Assembly (NCBI GenBank): GCA_016713905.1
Contig: JADJOE010000003.1
Coordinates: 682,001-746,000 of the forward strand
DNA length: 64,000 nucleotides
From: Candidatus Vicinibacter proximus
GTDB taxonomy: Bacteria > Bacteroidota > Bacteroidia > Chitinophagales > Saprospiraceae
Reading direction: 5' to 3'
The position numbers were made by a program, and so were the translations under genes. The notes beneath the pieces were generated by a model, which was given only the letters and a program-made list of their open reading frames with translations, did not search any database and was not told the DNA's origin. Position 1 is the first letter of the stretch; each line of letters starts with the position of its first letter. Below, one piece after another: positions 54,861 through 62,437 of this stretch.

Positions 54861-57574
54861 TATTTGCCTTTTAAAAGCTCAATAAATCCGGTAATTACCC
54901 ATTCCTGAATCTTGTCCGCATTGGGGTAAGGTCTTACCTTGCACTTGTAATAATAGGTTCCATCACTTAATTGATTTCCGTTGTTATTGTTTCCATTCCA
55001 ATTAATTTCCGGGTCAACGGTGGTGTATACAACTTGTCCCCACCTGTTTACAATACTTAACTCAATAGATTGAACGTATCTGTTTATCCTCGGGGTAAAA
55101 ATATCATTAAATCCGTCCCCATTTGGGGTGAATGTATTAGGTAATTCATACGATGGGCAATAATTGGCGCAAATTTTTTCAAAAGGTTTGCATTCTAGTC
55201 CTAATGTATCGAATGCGCTAACCTGATAACACAATGGTTCATTTTTCGTGATCAAATGTGTGTATCTGGTAAGACCTGGATCATTTATCTCAGTCAGTAA
55301 TTCAGTTCTGCCATCTGGGTAAATTACGTAAACTCTATAACCGGAAATATCTTGCGAGATGCAACTTAAGTTTGGATTATTCCAGATGATCTCATTTACA
55401 TCAGTTGGTACATCTGGTCTGTTTTCACAAGGTCCTTTAACTTGAAAATCCGGACAACAAGGTGGGGTAGAATCTATTGCGGTAATACAAAACTCATTGG
55501 AATGATTAATCAATGGGCTTTCAATCCATGAAATACCATAACTCCCTTTTGATCGCAGAAGGTAGCAATACTCCTCACCATAAATGATTTCTTTATCCTG
55601 AAATGATCTAAGTGAAGTGGTGAAAATGGAATCATATTTACTTGCGGATTTATTCTTTTTAAAAATCGTGTATTCATAATTATTCCATGGAGTGGATTCA
55701 TCCCAGGACAAAAACATGAAGCCATTATCATTCTTTACATTTAGGAAAATACTCTGCGCAGTGTCTGATTCTACTATGTAATTGTCATTTGAACCAATTA
55801 CAATCTTGTAAAAATGTCTGTTGTCATTTGTGTTTCTTAGACTATCTATAAAAAGTGTATCTGAAAAATTAAGTAAATCATTTGTGGATTGAGTGTAACC
55901 GGCAATTTCTAAGAAATTCACAAAATCAACAGAATGAAAGGCTTTGATGGTAAAAGGTGGTGTGCGATTTAGGTAGTCATACTTAGTGGGATCTGGCTTA
56001 GTCCACTTTATTTTTATTTTTCCATCATTAGAATTGGTAGCCAATACATCTGCGTTAAGCAATAAAGGGGCATCGGTAGAAATATAATCACAAGTTTCAT
56101 TGGAAGCTAGGGAAGGAGTAAAATTATATGGATAATTCCCGGGACTTAATTTAGCAAATTCGGCTTGAACTCTATAACAATATGGTATGCCTTTAAGCGA
56201 CGAACTATCAAAAAAAGTGTATTTTGAATTACTCAAATCGTTGACCAGGTAGGCAATTTGCATATAATCTGATTGTTCTAGTCCCGGATTACAGGTGTCT
56301 TGTAAAAGAAATCCATTGTTTATTTTACGCCAAACTGAAAATCCCCTAAAATCAGATGAATCCATATTGCAGGCATAAGGGAAGTCCCAAAACAAACGGA
56401 TTTTATCATTTTCATTAATCGATCTTAGATTGTTAGGCTTAGGGCCAATCACTTTAATTCTAAGGACTCTGGTTGCAGTTAATCCGGTAGTGTCAAAATA
56501 ATTATCAACAGCTTTTATAAATATGGAGTAAGGTTCTTTTCGAACATGATTGCAAGCCGTATTCCATTTCAAATTTACAGTTACTTTCGGGGTATTGAAT
56601 CCGGAGGGAAAACTAATCAAAGCTGGATTTTTTAAAAAAAGTGGCGCACCATCAACTTCAACTTTAACACTTCCTCCTCTGGATCCTTTATCCGGATCAT
56701 CCACAAAAAAACTTAAATCTATCAAACTGCCTGCGACTACACAGGTGTCCAAAATGCCGCTGATCAATGGTGGGTTATTTTCTTTACAAGATTCCACTAC
56801 AAGAATTTGCATGTCTCTAATGGTTGAACTTATTTTTATTCCCTTTCGGTATTCTGTAATGGCAATGGCAATATTATATTCCCCGGCTCTTTGCGGAGAC
56901 CTCCAAATAAAACTTCCGGTTTTGGAATCCAAACTGACAGCATTGTTTATTCCGGGTAAAATCTGACTTGGTAAAAGATAGTTGGGTACACCTGTTTTTT
57001 CAGCCATTAATGGCGTAACCAATTCAAACGAAAGACTGTCGCCATCTTCATCATATGCAGATGGATTGTGCTCAAATACTTGATAAAGACAGGCTATATC
57101 AATAGGAGCCTTTAGTAAGATGGGGGAATGGTTAATTCCTTGGAAAGTGGTGTTAAAAAGTGTAATGGTAGATTGAATGTAAAATGGGACATTAATGGAG
57201 TTAGGAGGGTCTACGTTTAATATGTTGTCAATTCTATTAGGGTCTAACATACTGATGCTATATGTTCCTCTCCCGGGATAAGTGTGTTCAGCTATGTAAA
57301 TATTCTTTTTAATGTCATTAGGTAATGGCTGTCCATTTCCATTGGATCTTTTAACATTGGTAAAACTTCCATCTCCCCAGTTGATGCTCAGTGTATCTCT
57401 GTCGGCACCTACACTGGATGTTTTGGTATAGGTAATTAAGGTTGCTCTTATGGTTAAATTGCTAAGCTGTATATAGGTAATTTCTCCGGCACGGTTATGT
57501 GTGGCAAGCAGGTTTGCACTGTACATCATTGCAATCCAAAGAAGTGATATGTTTCTACCCAGCCACATATTCAA
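54860..57574 (-). CDS. Giant surface protein with T9SS type B (gliding-associated) tail
   Basis: The 904-residue protein has a signal peptide (MNMWLGRNISLLWIAMMYSANLLA). It starts with a cadherin/PKD-like region where THNRAGEITYIQL is followed by SINWGDGSFTNVKR, then long fibronectin-type stretches (e.g. IKIKWTKPDPTKYDYLN). The last 90 residues are a gliding-motility-associated C-terminal domain: LPNTFTPNGDGFNDIFTP, VVNRWGQVVY-like and SDGTYYYKCKVRPYP. It is exported through T9SS and anchored at the surface, likely adhesive. It overlaps rfbD by 4 bases and touches ribE. Confidence 0.88.
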   Translation of the reverse strand: MNMWLGRNISLLWIAMMYSANLLATHNRAGEITYIQLSNLTIRATLITYTKTSSVGADRDTLSINWGDGSFTNVKRSNGNGQPLPNDIKKNIYIAEHTYPGRGTYSISMLDPNRIDNILNVDPPNSINVPFYIQSTITLFNTTFQGINHSPILLKAPIDIACLYQVFEHNPSAYDEDGDSLSFELVTPLMAEKTGVPNYLLPSQILPGINNAVSLDSKTGSFIWRSPQRAGEYNIAIAITEYRKGIKISSTIRDMQILVVESCKENNPPLISGILDTCVVAGSLIDLSFFVDDPDKGSRGGSVKVEVDGAPLFLKNPALISFPSGFNTPKVTVNLKWNTACNHVRKEPYSIFIKAVDNYFDTTGLTATRVLRIKVIGPKPNNLRSINENDKIRLFWDFPYACNMDSSDFRGFSVWRKINNGFLLQDTCNPGLEQSDYMQIAYLVNDLSNSKYTFFDSSSLKGIPYCYRVQAEFAKLSPGNYPYNFTPSLASNETCDYISTDAPLLLNADVLATNSNDGKIKIKWTKPDPTKYDYLNRTPPFTIKAFHSVDFVNFLEIAGYTQSTNDLLNFSDTLFIDSLRNTNDNRHFYKIVIGSNDNYIVESDTAQSIFLNVKNDNGFMFLSWDESTPWNNYEYTIFKKNKSASKYDSIFTTSLRSFQDKEIIYGEEYCYLLRSKGSYGISWIESPLINHSNEFCITAIDSTPPCCPDFQVKGPCENRPDVPTDVNEIIWNNPNLSCISQDISGYRVYVIYPDGRTELLTEINDPGLTRYTHLITKNEPLCYQVSAFDTLGLECKPFEKICANYCPSYELPNTFTPNGDGFNDIFTPRINRYVQSIELSIVNRWGQVVYTTVDPEINWNGNNNNGNQLSDGTYYYKCKVRPYPNADKIQEWVITGFIELLKGK

Positions 57575-58452
57575 TCCTTCTCCATTTTTAATCGATTAAG
57601 ACAATGATGAAGACTATCCTTCCAAAACGGGATGCTGATGCCTAATGTTGTTTTGATCTTACTACAATCTAAAACACTAAATTTTGGCCTTGACGCTGGA
57701 GCATTGAAAACCTCTGTACTGATAGGAATAACCTTTACCGGCAAATTACAATGTGTAAAAATTTCACATGCAAATTCATACCAACTCAAGGATCCTTCAT
57801 TGGAATAATGAAAAACTCCTTGTATGGAATCTATTCCTTCTGTCCTGAGATGGTCAATCAAAAAGATCAGCATATTGGCAAGATCCAAAGCATAAGTAGG
57901 GGAGCCGATCTGATCATTGACCACACTTACCTGATTATTTATCTTGCCTAATTTCAGCATGGTTTTAACAAAATTATGTCCATAATAAGAATAAATCCAT
58001 GAACTTCTTAAGATAATTGCTTGAGGATTTATCAAAGCGATGAGCGCTTCAGATTTAGCTTTAGAATCTGCATATATACCTTTTGGATGCAGTGGCATAT
58101 CTTCCTTAATAGGATCGGGTTTCTCCGAATGAAAAACATAATCCGATGAAAAATGGATAAATTTTATGTTCTTTTCAATACATGCACTTGCCAATATTTG
58201 CACAGACACTGTATTGATCTCATAACATAATTCAGGCTCTTTTTCGGCCAGGTCCACTTTAGTATAAGCTGCGGTATTAATCAATACATTTGGCAAATAA
58301 AGAGATAAAATTTCCTCCGTCTTTTGTTGTGAACTGATATCCCATTCAGATTTATTGAAAAAGAACCAACTCAAGTTATTTGAGTTGTTTGCAAGTTCTT
58401 TCAACTCGCTGCCAACTTGTCCATCTGCACCGGTTACTAAAATGGTAAACAT
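57571..58452 (-). CDS. rfbD: dTDP-4-dehydrorhamnose reductase
   Basis: The 293-residue protein starts MFTILVTGADGQVGSELKEL (NADPH-binding Rossmann loop) and has FIHFSSDYVFHSEKPDPIKED, KGIYADSKAKSE (the YxxxK reductase motif, here Y-A-D-S-K), RSSWIYSYYGHNFVKTML and the C-terminal RPKFSVLDCSK. It reduces dTDP-6-deoxy-L-lyxo-4-hexulose to dTDP-L-rhamnose. rfbC is immediately upstream with no gap, so the two steps are in one transcript; rfbA and rfbB are not in the window. Confidence 0.94.
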   Translation of the reverse strand: MFTILVTGADGQVGSELKELANNSNNLSWFFFNKSEWDISSQQKTEEILSLYLPNVLINTAAYTKVDLAEKEPELCYEINTVSVQILASACIEKNIKFIHFSSDYVFHSEKPDPIKEDMPLHPKGIYADSKAKSEALIALINPQAIILRSSWIYSYYGHNFVKTMLKLGKINNQVSVVNDQIGSPTYALDLANMLIFLIDHLRTEGIDSIQGVFHYSNEGSLSWYEFACEIFTHCNLPVKVIPISTEVFNAPASRPKFSVLDCSKIKTTLGISIPFWKDSLHHCLNRLKMEKD

Positions 58453-58995
58453 CTAAAAGTTATAGTGTTTAATTTCTGGCCAATTAAGGTCTTTCCCTGA
58501 AATAATTTGCTTATCTATAGGTACTAACCAGTCAATATTCAAAACATTGTCTCTTGGGTTAATGCCTAATTCTGAGCCGGCATGATAAAACTCATCACAC
58601 TTATAATTAAAAATACACTTTTCACTAAGCACCGAATATCCATGTGCAAAACCTTTTGGAATTAATAGTTGCTTTTTATTTTCCATGGAAAGTAAAATAG
58701 AAAAACTCTGCCCAAATGTTTTGCTTCCTGGTCTAAGATCTACCACTACATCCAATACCTCTCCATAACTAACTCTCACAAGTTTAGATTGTTGGTGAGG
58801 TGCAGATTGAAAATGAAGACCACGAATTACTCCGTATTCGGATTGAGATTCATTGTCTTGCACAAAATAATAATCTAAATGATTTGCATCAAATAAATTT
58901 TTGTTGTAAGACTCCATGAAATACCCTCGGGAATCTACATGTACTTTGGGTTCAATAATGAGCAAATCTTTCAAAGGAGTATTAGTAAGCTTCAT
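58453..58995 (-). CDS. rfbC: dTDP-4-dehydrorhamnose 3,5-epimerase
   Basis: The 180-residue protein has the cupin-fold epimerase signatures: DLLIIEPKVHVDSRGYFMES, FVQDNESQSEYGVIRGLHFQ, the catalytic His in GLHFQ and the Tyr/Phe set in LIPKGFAHGYSVLSEKCIFNY. It acts on dTDP-4-keto-6-deoxyglucose as the third step of dTDP-L-rhamnose synthesis and passes product to RfbD, encoded downstream. It follows der by two bases, so it is in the same unit. Confidence 0.94.
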   Translation of the reverse strand: MKLTNTPLKDLLIIEPKVHVDSRGYFMESYNKNLFDANHLDYYFVQDNESQSEYGVIRGLHFQSAPHQQSKLVRVSYGEVLDVVVDLRPGSKTFGQSFSILLSMENKKQLLIPKGFAHGYSVLSEKCIFNYKCDEFYHAGSELGINPRDNVLNIDWLVPIDKQIISGKDLNWPEIKHYNF

Positions 58996-58997
58996 TC

Positions 58998-60299
58998 TTA
59001 TTTCTCTTTGAACAACAATCTTATTGGCACACCCGTGAAATTAAAAAGACTTCTTAACTGGTTCTCAAGAAACTGTTTATAGCTACCTTTAATTTGATCC
59101 GGATAATTTGAGAAAAAGGCAAATAGTGGATATTCCTTTTCTATTTGGGTGATGTATTTGATTTTAATTAAATGATTTCTAAATGAAGGTGGAGGGATTT
59201 TTCCTATCGCTTCAAGCATTTTTTCATTCAACTCGGATGTTTTTATCTTTTGACTTCTGTGTTTGTACACTTCAAGTCCTTTTTCAATGGCTTGAAATAC
59301 GCGTTGTTTTTCTTTTGCCGAAATAAATAAAATAGGCACGTCATTGAATGGCGCCATTTTATTTTTTATAGTTTGTTCATATTCTTTGGCAGTGTTTGTA
59401 ATTTTTTCAACCAAGTCCCATTTATTTACTAAAATGACCAAACCTTTATTCCTTTTGATCACTAGGGAAACAAGTTCCATATCCTGTGATTCAATACCCA
59501 TTGTTGCATCAATTACAAGGAAACACACATCTGCTTCTTCAATACTTTTAAATGCCCTGATCACAGAATAAAATTCAAGATCCTCATGTACTTTGGCTTT
59601 CTTTCTAATCCCTGCAGTATCGATGATGACAAATTGTTTTCCGAATTTATTGTATTCCGAATGAATAGGGTCTCTTGTTGTGCCAGCAATGTCGGTAACC
59701 ATGTTGCGTTCTTCATCAAGCAAAACATTAATCAGAGATGATTTGCCTACATTGGGTTGTCCTATAATGGCAAATTTTGGCAAGTCAGGAAGTACAAGTT
59801 CCTCCGGAGGGATTAGTTCTGCAATTGCATCCAGTAACTCTCCGGTACCGCTACCGGTCATTCCGGACACACAATACATTTCATCAAATCCTAAACTCCA
59901 GAATTCCTGAGCCAAGAGTAATCGTTCGTGGTTGTCCACTTTGTTAACTACCAAGAATTTCTTTTTGTCTACTCGTCGTAGTAATTGAGCAACAAATTCA
60001 TCCAAATCTGTAATTCCGGTAGTCACATCAACCATATAAATAATGGCACTGGATTCCACAATGGCAAGTTCGACTTGCCTCCTGATCTCGGATTCAAATA
60101 TATCACTGGAATGTGCAACAAATCCACCTGTGTCAACAATGTAAAACTTTTTTCCATTCCACTCGGCAACATCATATATTCTGTCCCGAGTAACTCCACT
60201 GATGTCATCAACTATGGACTTTTTGTGTCCAACTAGCCTGTTGAACAATGTTGATTTTCCTACGTTAGGTCTCCCTACAATTGCTACTGTAAATCTCAT
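58998..60299 (-). CDS. der: Ribosome-assembly GTPase Der (EngA)
   Basis: The 433-residue protein has two tandem GTPase domains, each with Walker A: VGRPNVGKSTLFNRL (about 7-21) and GQPNVGKSSLINVL (about 178-191). Switch motifs include DTGGF and DTAGI, and NKVD and NKWD give guanine specificity. A C-terminal KH-like domain (about 345-433) ends in VPIRLLFKEK. Der assists 50S assembly. Its start overlaps the stop of era by 4 bases. Confidence 0.96.
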   Translation of the reverse strand: MRFTVAIVGRPNVGKSTLFNRLVGHKKSIVDDISGVTRDRIYDVAEWNGKKFYIVDTGGFVAHSSDIFESEIRRQVELAIVESSAIIYMVDVTTGITDLDEFVAQLLRRVDKKKFLVVNKVDNHERLLLAQEFWSLGFDEMYCVSGMTGSGTGELLDAIAELIPPEELVLPDLPKFAIIGQPNVGKSSLINVLLDEERNMVTDIAGTTRDPIHSEYNKFGKQFVIIDTAGIRKKAKVHEDLEFYSVIRAFKSIEEADVCFLVIDATMGIESQDMELVSLVIKRNKGLVILVNKWDLVEKITNTAKEYEQTIKNKMAPFNDVPILFISAKEKQRVFQAIEKGLEVYKHRSQKIKTSELNEKMLEAIGKIPPPSFRNHLIKIKYITQIEKEYPLFAFFSNYPDQIKGSYKQFLENQLRSLFNFTGVPIRLLFKEK

Positions 60300-61198
60300 C
60301 TTAGTACTCCTGATTTTTCTAAAAAATTAATATCGTTCCTCCAATCCTTTCTGAGTTTAATGCTTAACCCCAGATAAGCCTTTTGCTGAAGAAATTGTTC
60401 TATCTCTATTCTTGATTTTATTCCTAACTCTTTAATCTTAGATCCATTTTTGCCTAATAGAATTGGGATTTGACTTTGTTTATTTGTATAAATGGTAGCC
60501 TCTATACTTGCCATTGGCAATTGATCGTCGACTCCTTTACATTTGGTGATTTCGACAAAGGTACTAAAAGGGATTTCATCTTCAAACAAATAGTAGATCT
60601 GTTCTCGGATTAACTCACTTAAAAAGAACTTTATGGGTTTGTCACTGGCTACATCATCCGAGAAATATGGCTCATGAACAGGTATTAATTCCAGGATTTG
60701 CTGCCTGAGGTCCGATATGCTTTCACCGGTAAGTGCAGATACCAAGAAGCTGTAATCCAGGTCATTATAAAATTCCAGATCGTTTTTGACCTGATCTATC
60801 TTCGATACTGGGATTTTGTCTTTTTTATTAATGACCAGTATTTTTGGAATGGTTAGCTTACGACATTCTTCAGTAAGGGTAAATGAACTTTCCTTAGGTC
60901 TGGACCCATCAACAACCATGAGTAACACATCAGCATCTGCTTGTGATTCCCTGATTTTATCATTCATCATCTTCTGCATGGGATAGTTCTCCTGTTCGAT
61001 CCATCCCGGTAGATCTGAATAAATGACCTGGGTTTGTGGTAAATTGCAAATTGAAAAGATGCGAGCGCGGGTAGTCTGCGGTTTTGGCGAAACTATGGAT
61101 AGTTTGTGCTCGCTTAATGCATTAACCAAAGTTGACTTTCCACTATTGGGCAAACCGACGATGTTAACAAAACCTGACTTATTTATTCTTGATTCCAA
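60296..61198 (-). CDS. era: GTPase Era
   Basis: The 300-residue protein has a GTPase domain (G1 GLPNSGKSTLVNAL near residue 15, where most members have RPNVGKST; G3 DLPGW; G4 NKKDK) and a C-terminal KH domain (about 205-285) with LLGKNGSKIKELGIKSR (GxxG loop). Era binds 16S rRNA and helps 30S maturation. It is coupled to der downstream and follows a 6-base gap after the hypothetical gene 61205-61762. The two ribosome GTPases, rhamnose genes and T9SS protein probably share a transcript. Confidence 0.95.
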   Translation of the reverse strand: MESRINKSGFVNIVGLPNSGKSTLVNALSEHKLSIVSPKPQTTRARIFSICNLPQTQVIYSDLPGWIEQENYPMQKMMNDKIRESQADADVLLMVVDGSRPKESSFTLTEECRKLTIPKILVINKKDKIPVSKIDQVKNDLEFYNDLDYSFLVSALTGESISDLRQQILELIPVHEPYFSDDVASDKPIKFFLSELIREQIYYLFEDEIPFSTFVEITKCKGVDDQLPMASIEATIYTNKQSQIPILLGKNGSKIKELGIKSRIEIEQFLQQKAYLGLSIKLRKDWRNDINFLEKSGVLR

Positions 61199-61204
61199 TA
61201 AGTG

Positions 61205-61762
61205 TTAAATTTTTTGATCAATATATTCAAATAAAATGGTAGGCGTCATCTTTCTCCAATTGAGATCATTAAACTTTTTACCAAAGTTGGTGTGGTATTG
61301 TAATAAGGTCCTTTTCATTTCATCTTTGACATGTTCCAAAATATTGATAAAGCAAATCCAACCACCTTCATCTGAAATATCTTCCTTCCATTCTTCGTAA
61401 TAACAATCATCCGATCCATGAAAGTTTAAGACATGTTCACACAATAAAATGAAATACTTTATCTTGTGTTGGATCATCACATCAATGATGTCTCGCTTGA
61501 GAAACATGATGTCATTTTCAATACAATCATTCCACTCGCCAATTAATTCTATAATGGCAAATCCATCTGCATAATCAACAAATAGAATTTTTATATACAA
61601 ATTTGCGGAACCAAAACTATCCCACTGTGGATGAACATAATAGTTGTATATTTTGTTGCTGTACGTAAACTCACTATAGGTAACTTTATAAAAAGGTGAC
61701 TTTTCATCCTCAGAACTGTTATACAGGTCTCTCCAGAGATAAAATGGTTCAATATCATGCAT
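61205..61762 (-). CDS. Conserved-looking hypothetical cytoplasmic protein
   Basis: The 185-residue protein is rich in Tyr, Trp, Asp and Glu (HDIEPFYLWRDLYNSSEDE, DDCYYEEWKEDISDEGGW). It has no signal peptide or membrane helix and no motif I recognise. The position directly upstream of era suggests co-expression with era and der. Its ATG (61760-61762) overlaps the divergent kinase gene, whose ATG is at 61757-61759. Confidence 0.65.
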   Translation of the reverse strand: MHDIEPFYLWRDLYNSSEDEKSPFYKVTYSEFTYSNKIYNYYVHPQWDSFGSANLYIKILFVDYADGFAIIELIGEWNDCIENDIMFLKRDIIDVMIQHKIKYFILLCEHVLNFHGSDDCYYEEWKEDISDEGGWICFINILEHVKDEMKRTLLQYHTNFGKKFNDLNWRKMTPTILFEYIDQKI

Positions 61763-62326
61763 GCCGGTAAATACTCTAATAACAAAATCGGTCTAAAAAA
61801 GATTCGCATAGTCCTGACGGGCCCTGAATCAACGGCTAAAACAAGTCTTTCAAAGGCTTTGTCAAACCATTACAAAGTTAACTTGATTCCTGAATTTAGC
61901 AGGTATTTTCTAGAGAACTCAGTTACACCTTATACTTTTGAAGAGGTGAGTCTAATGGCAAAGAATCAAGTCAATATGGCTACTTTAACGCCATCAAGGT
62001 TGCCATTTCAATTGGAAGATACGGATTTACTGACCTATTTAGTGTGGCAGAAGTACAAGTACAATTTGATTGATCCGGAACTATTGAATTTTTGGGAAGT
62101 TAATAAAGCTGATTTTTACCTGATGTGTCTACCAGATGTTAAATGGCAAAATGATCCTCTAAGGGAGCATCCTCATCAAAGAATACCTATCTCCAAATTA
62201 TATATTAATTATTTGATAGACAGCCATTTGAGCTTTGGATTTGTTTCCGGAAATGGCGTAAGAAGATTTAGTAATGCAGTTTTTTTAATCGATCAGTTTC
62301 TAAAAAAAGCTACCTTTGCATCCTAG
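61757..62326 (+). CDS. NadR-like P-loop kinase/ATPase
   Basis: The 189-residue protein has a P-loop variant VLTGPESTAKTSLSKAL (about 18-34), with Ala where most members have Gly before the Lys. NLIPEFSRYFLENSVTPYTFEEV follows, typical of the NadR ribosylnicotinamide-kinase-like group, and then WQNDPLREHPHQR. Related proteins phosphorylate nicotinamide riboside or other vitamins and often pair with PnuC-type permeases. Its stop codon (62324-62326) lies within the TPP riboswitch preceding the next gene. A vitamin-kinase role is inference. Confidence 0.75.
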   Translation: MHAGKYSNNKIGLKKIRIVLTGPESTAKTSLSKALSNHYKVNLIPEFSRYFLENSVTPYTFEEVSLMAKNQVNMATLTPSRLPFQLEDTDLLTYLVWQKYKYNLIDPELLNFWEVNKADFYLMCLPDVKWQNDPLREHPHQRIPISKLYINYLIDSHLSFGFVSGNGVRRFSNAVFLIDQFLKKATFAS

Positions 62327-62412
62327 GGGTGCCGCATCAGTGATTTTCACCGGCTGAGATTATACCCATTGAACCTGTACGGGTAATTCCGGGTAGGGAT
62401 CAGGCTTGATGC
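62318..62412 (+). promoter_or_regulatory. TPP (thiamine pyrophosphate) riboswitch
   Basis: The conserved THI-element blocks are in order: GGGGTGCC (62326-62333), CTGAGA (62354-62359), ACCC (62364-62367), GAACCTG (62371-62377), GGGTAATTCCG (62381-62391) and TAGGGA (62394-62399). CCT at 62322-62324 can pair with AGG at 62402-62404 as P1, extended by GCATC at 62318-62322 with GATGC at 62408-62412. It senses thiamine pyrophosphate and controls the receptor gene 26 bases downstream. Its 5' arm overlaps the last codons and stop of the kinase gene. Confidence 0.93.
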
Positions 62413-62433
62413 TTTGCACTTCTAAAAAGCCTG
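62401..62433 (+). promoter_or_regulatory. Putative expression-platform hairpin of the riboswitch
   Basis: CAGGCTT at 62401-62407 pairs perfectly with AAGCCTG at 62427-62433, five bases before the ATG at 62438. The left arm overlaps the AGG and GATGC segments that close P1, so aptamer closure and this hairpin are mutually exclusive. No U-tract follows, so translation control is more likely than termination. Which form is ON cannot be told from sequence alone. Confidence 0.5.
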
Positions 62434-62437
62434 CGAT

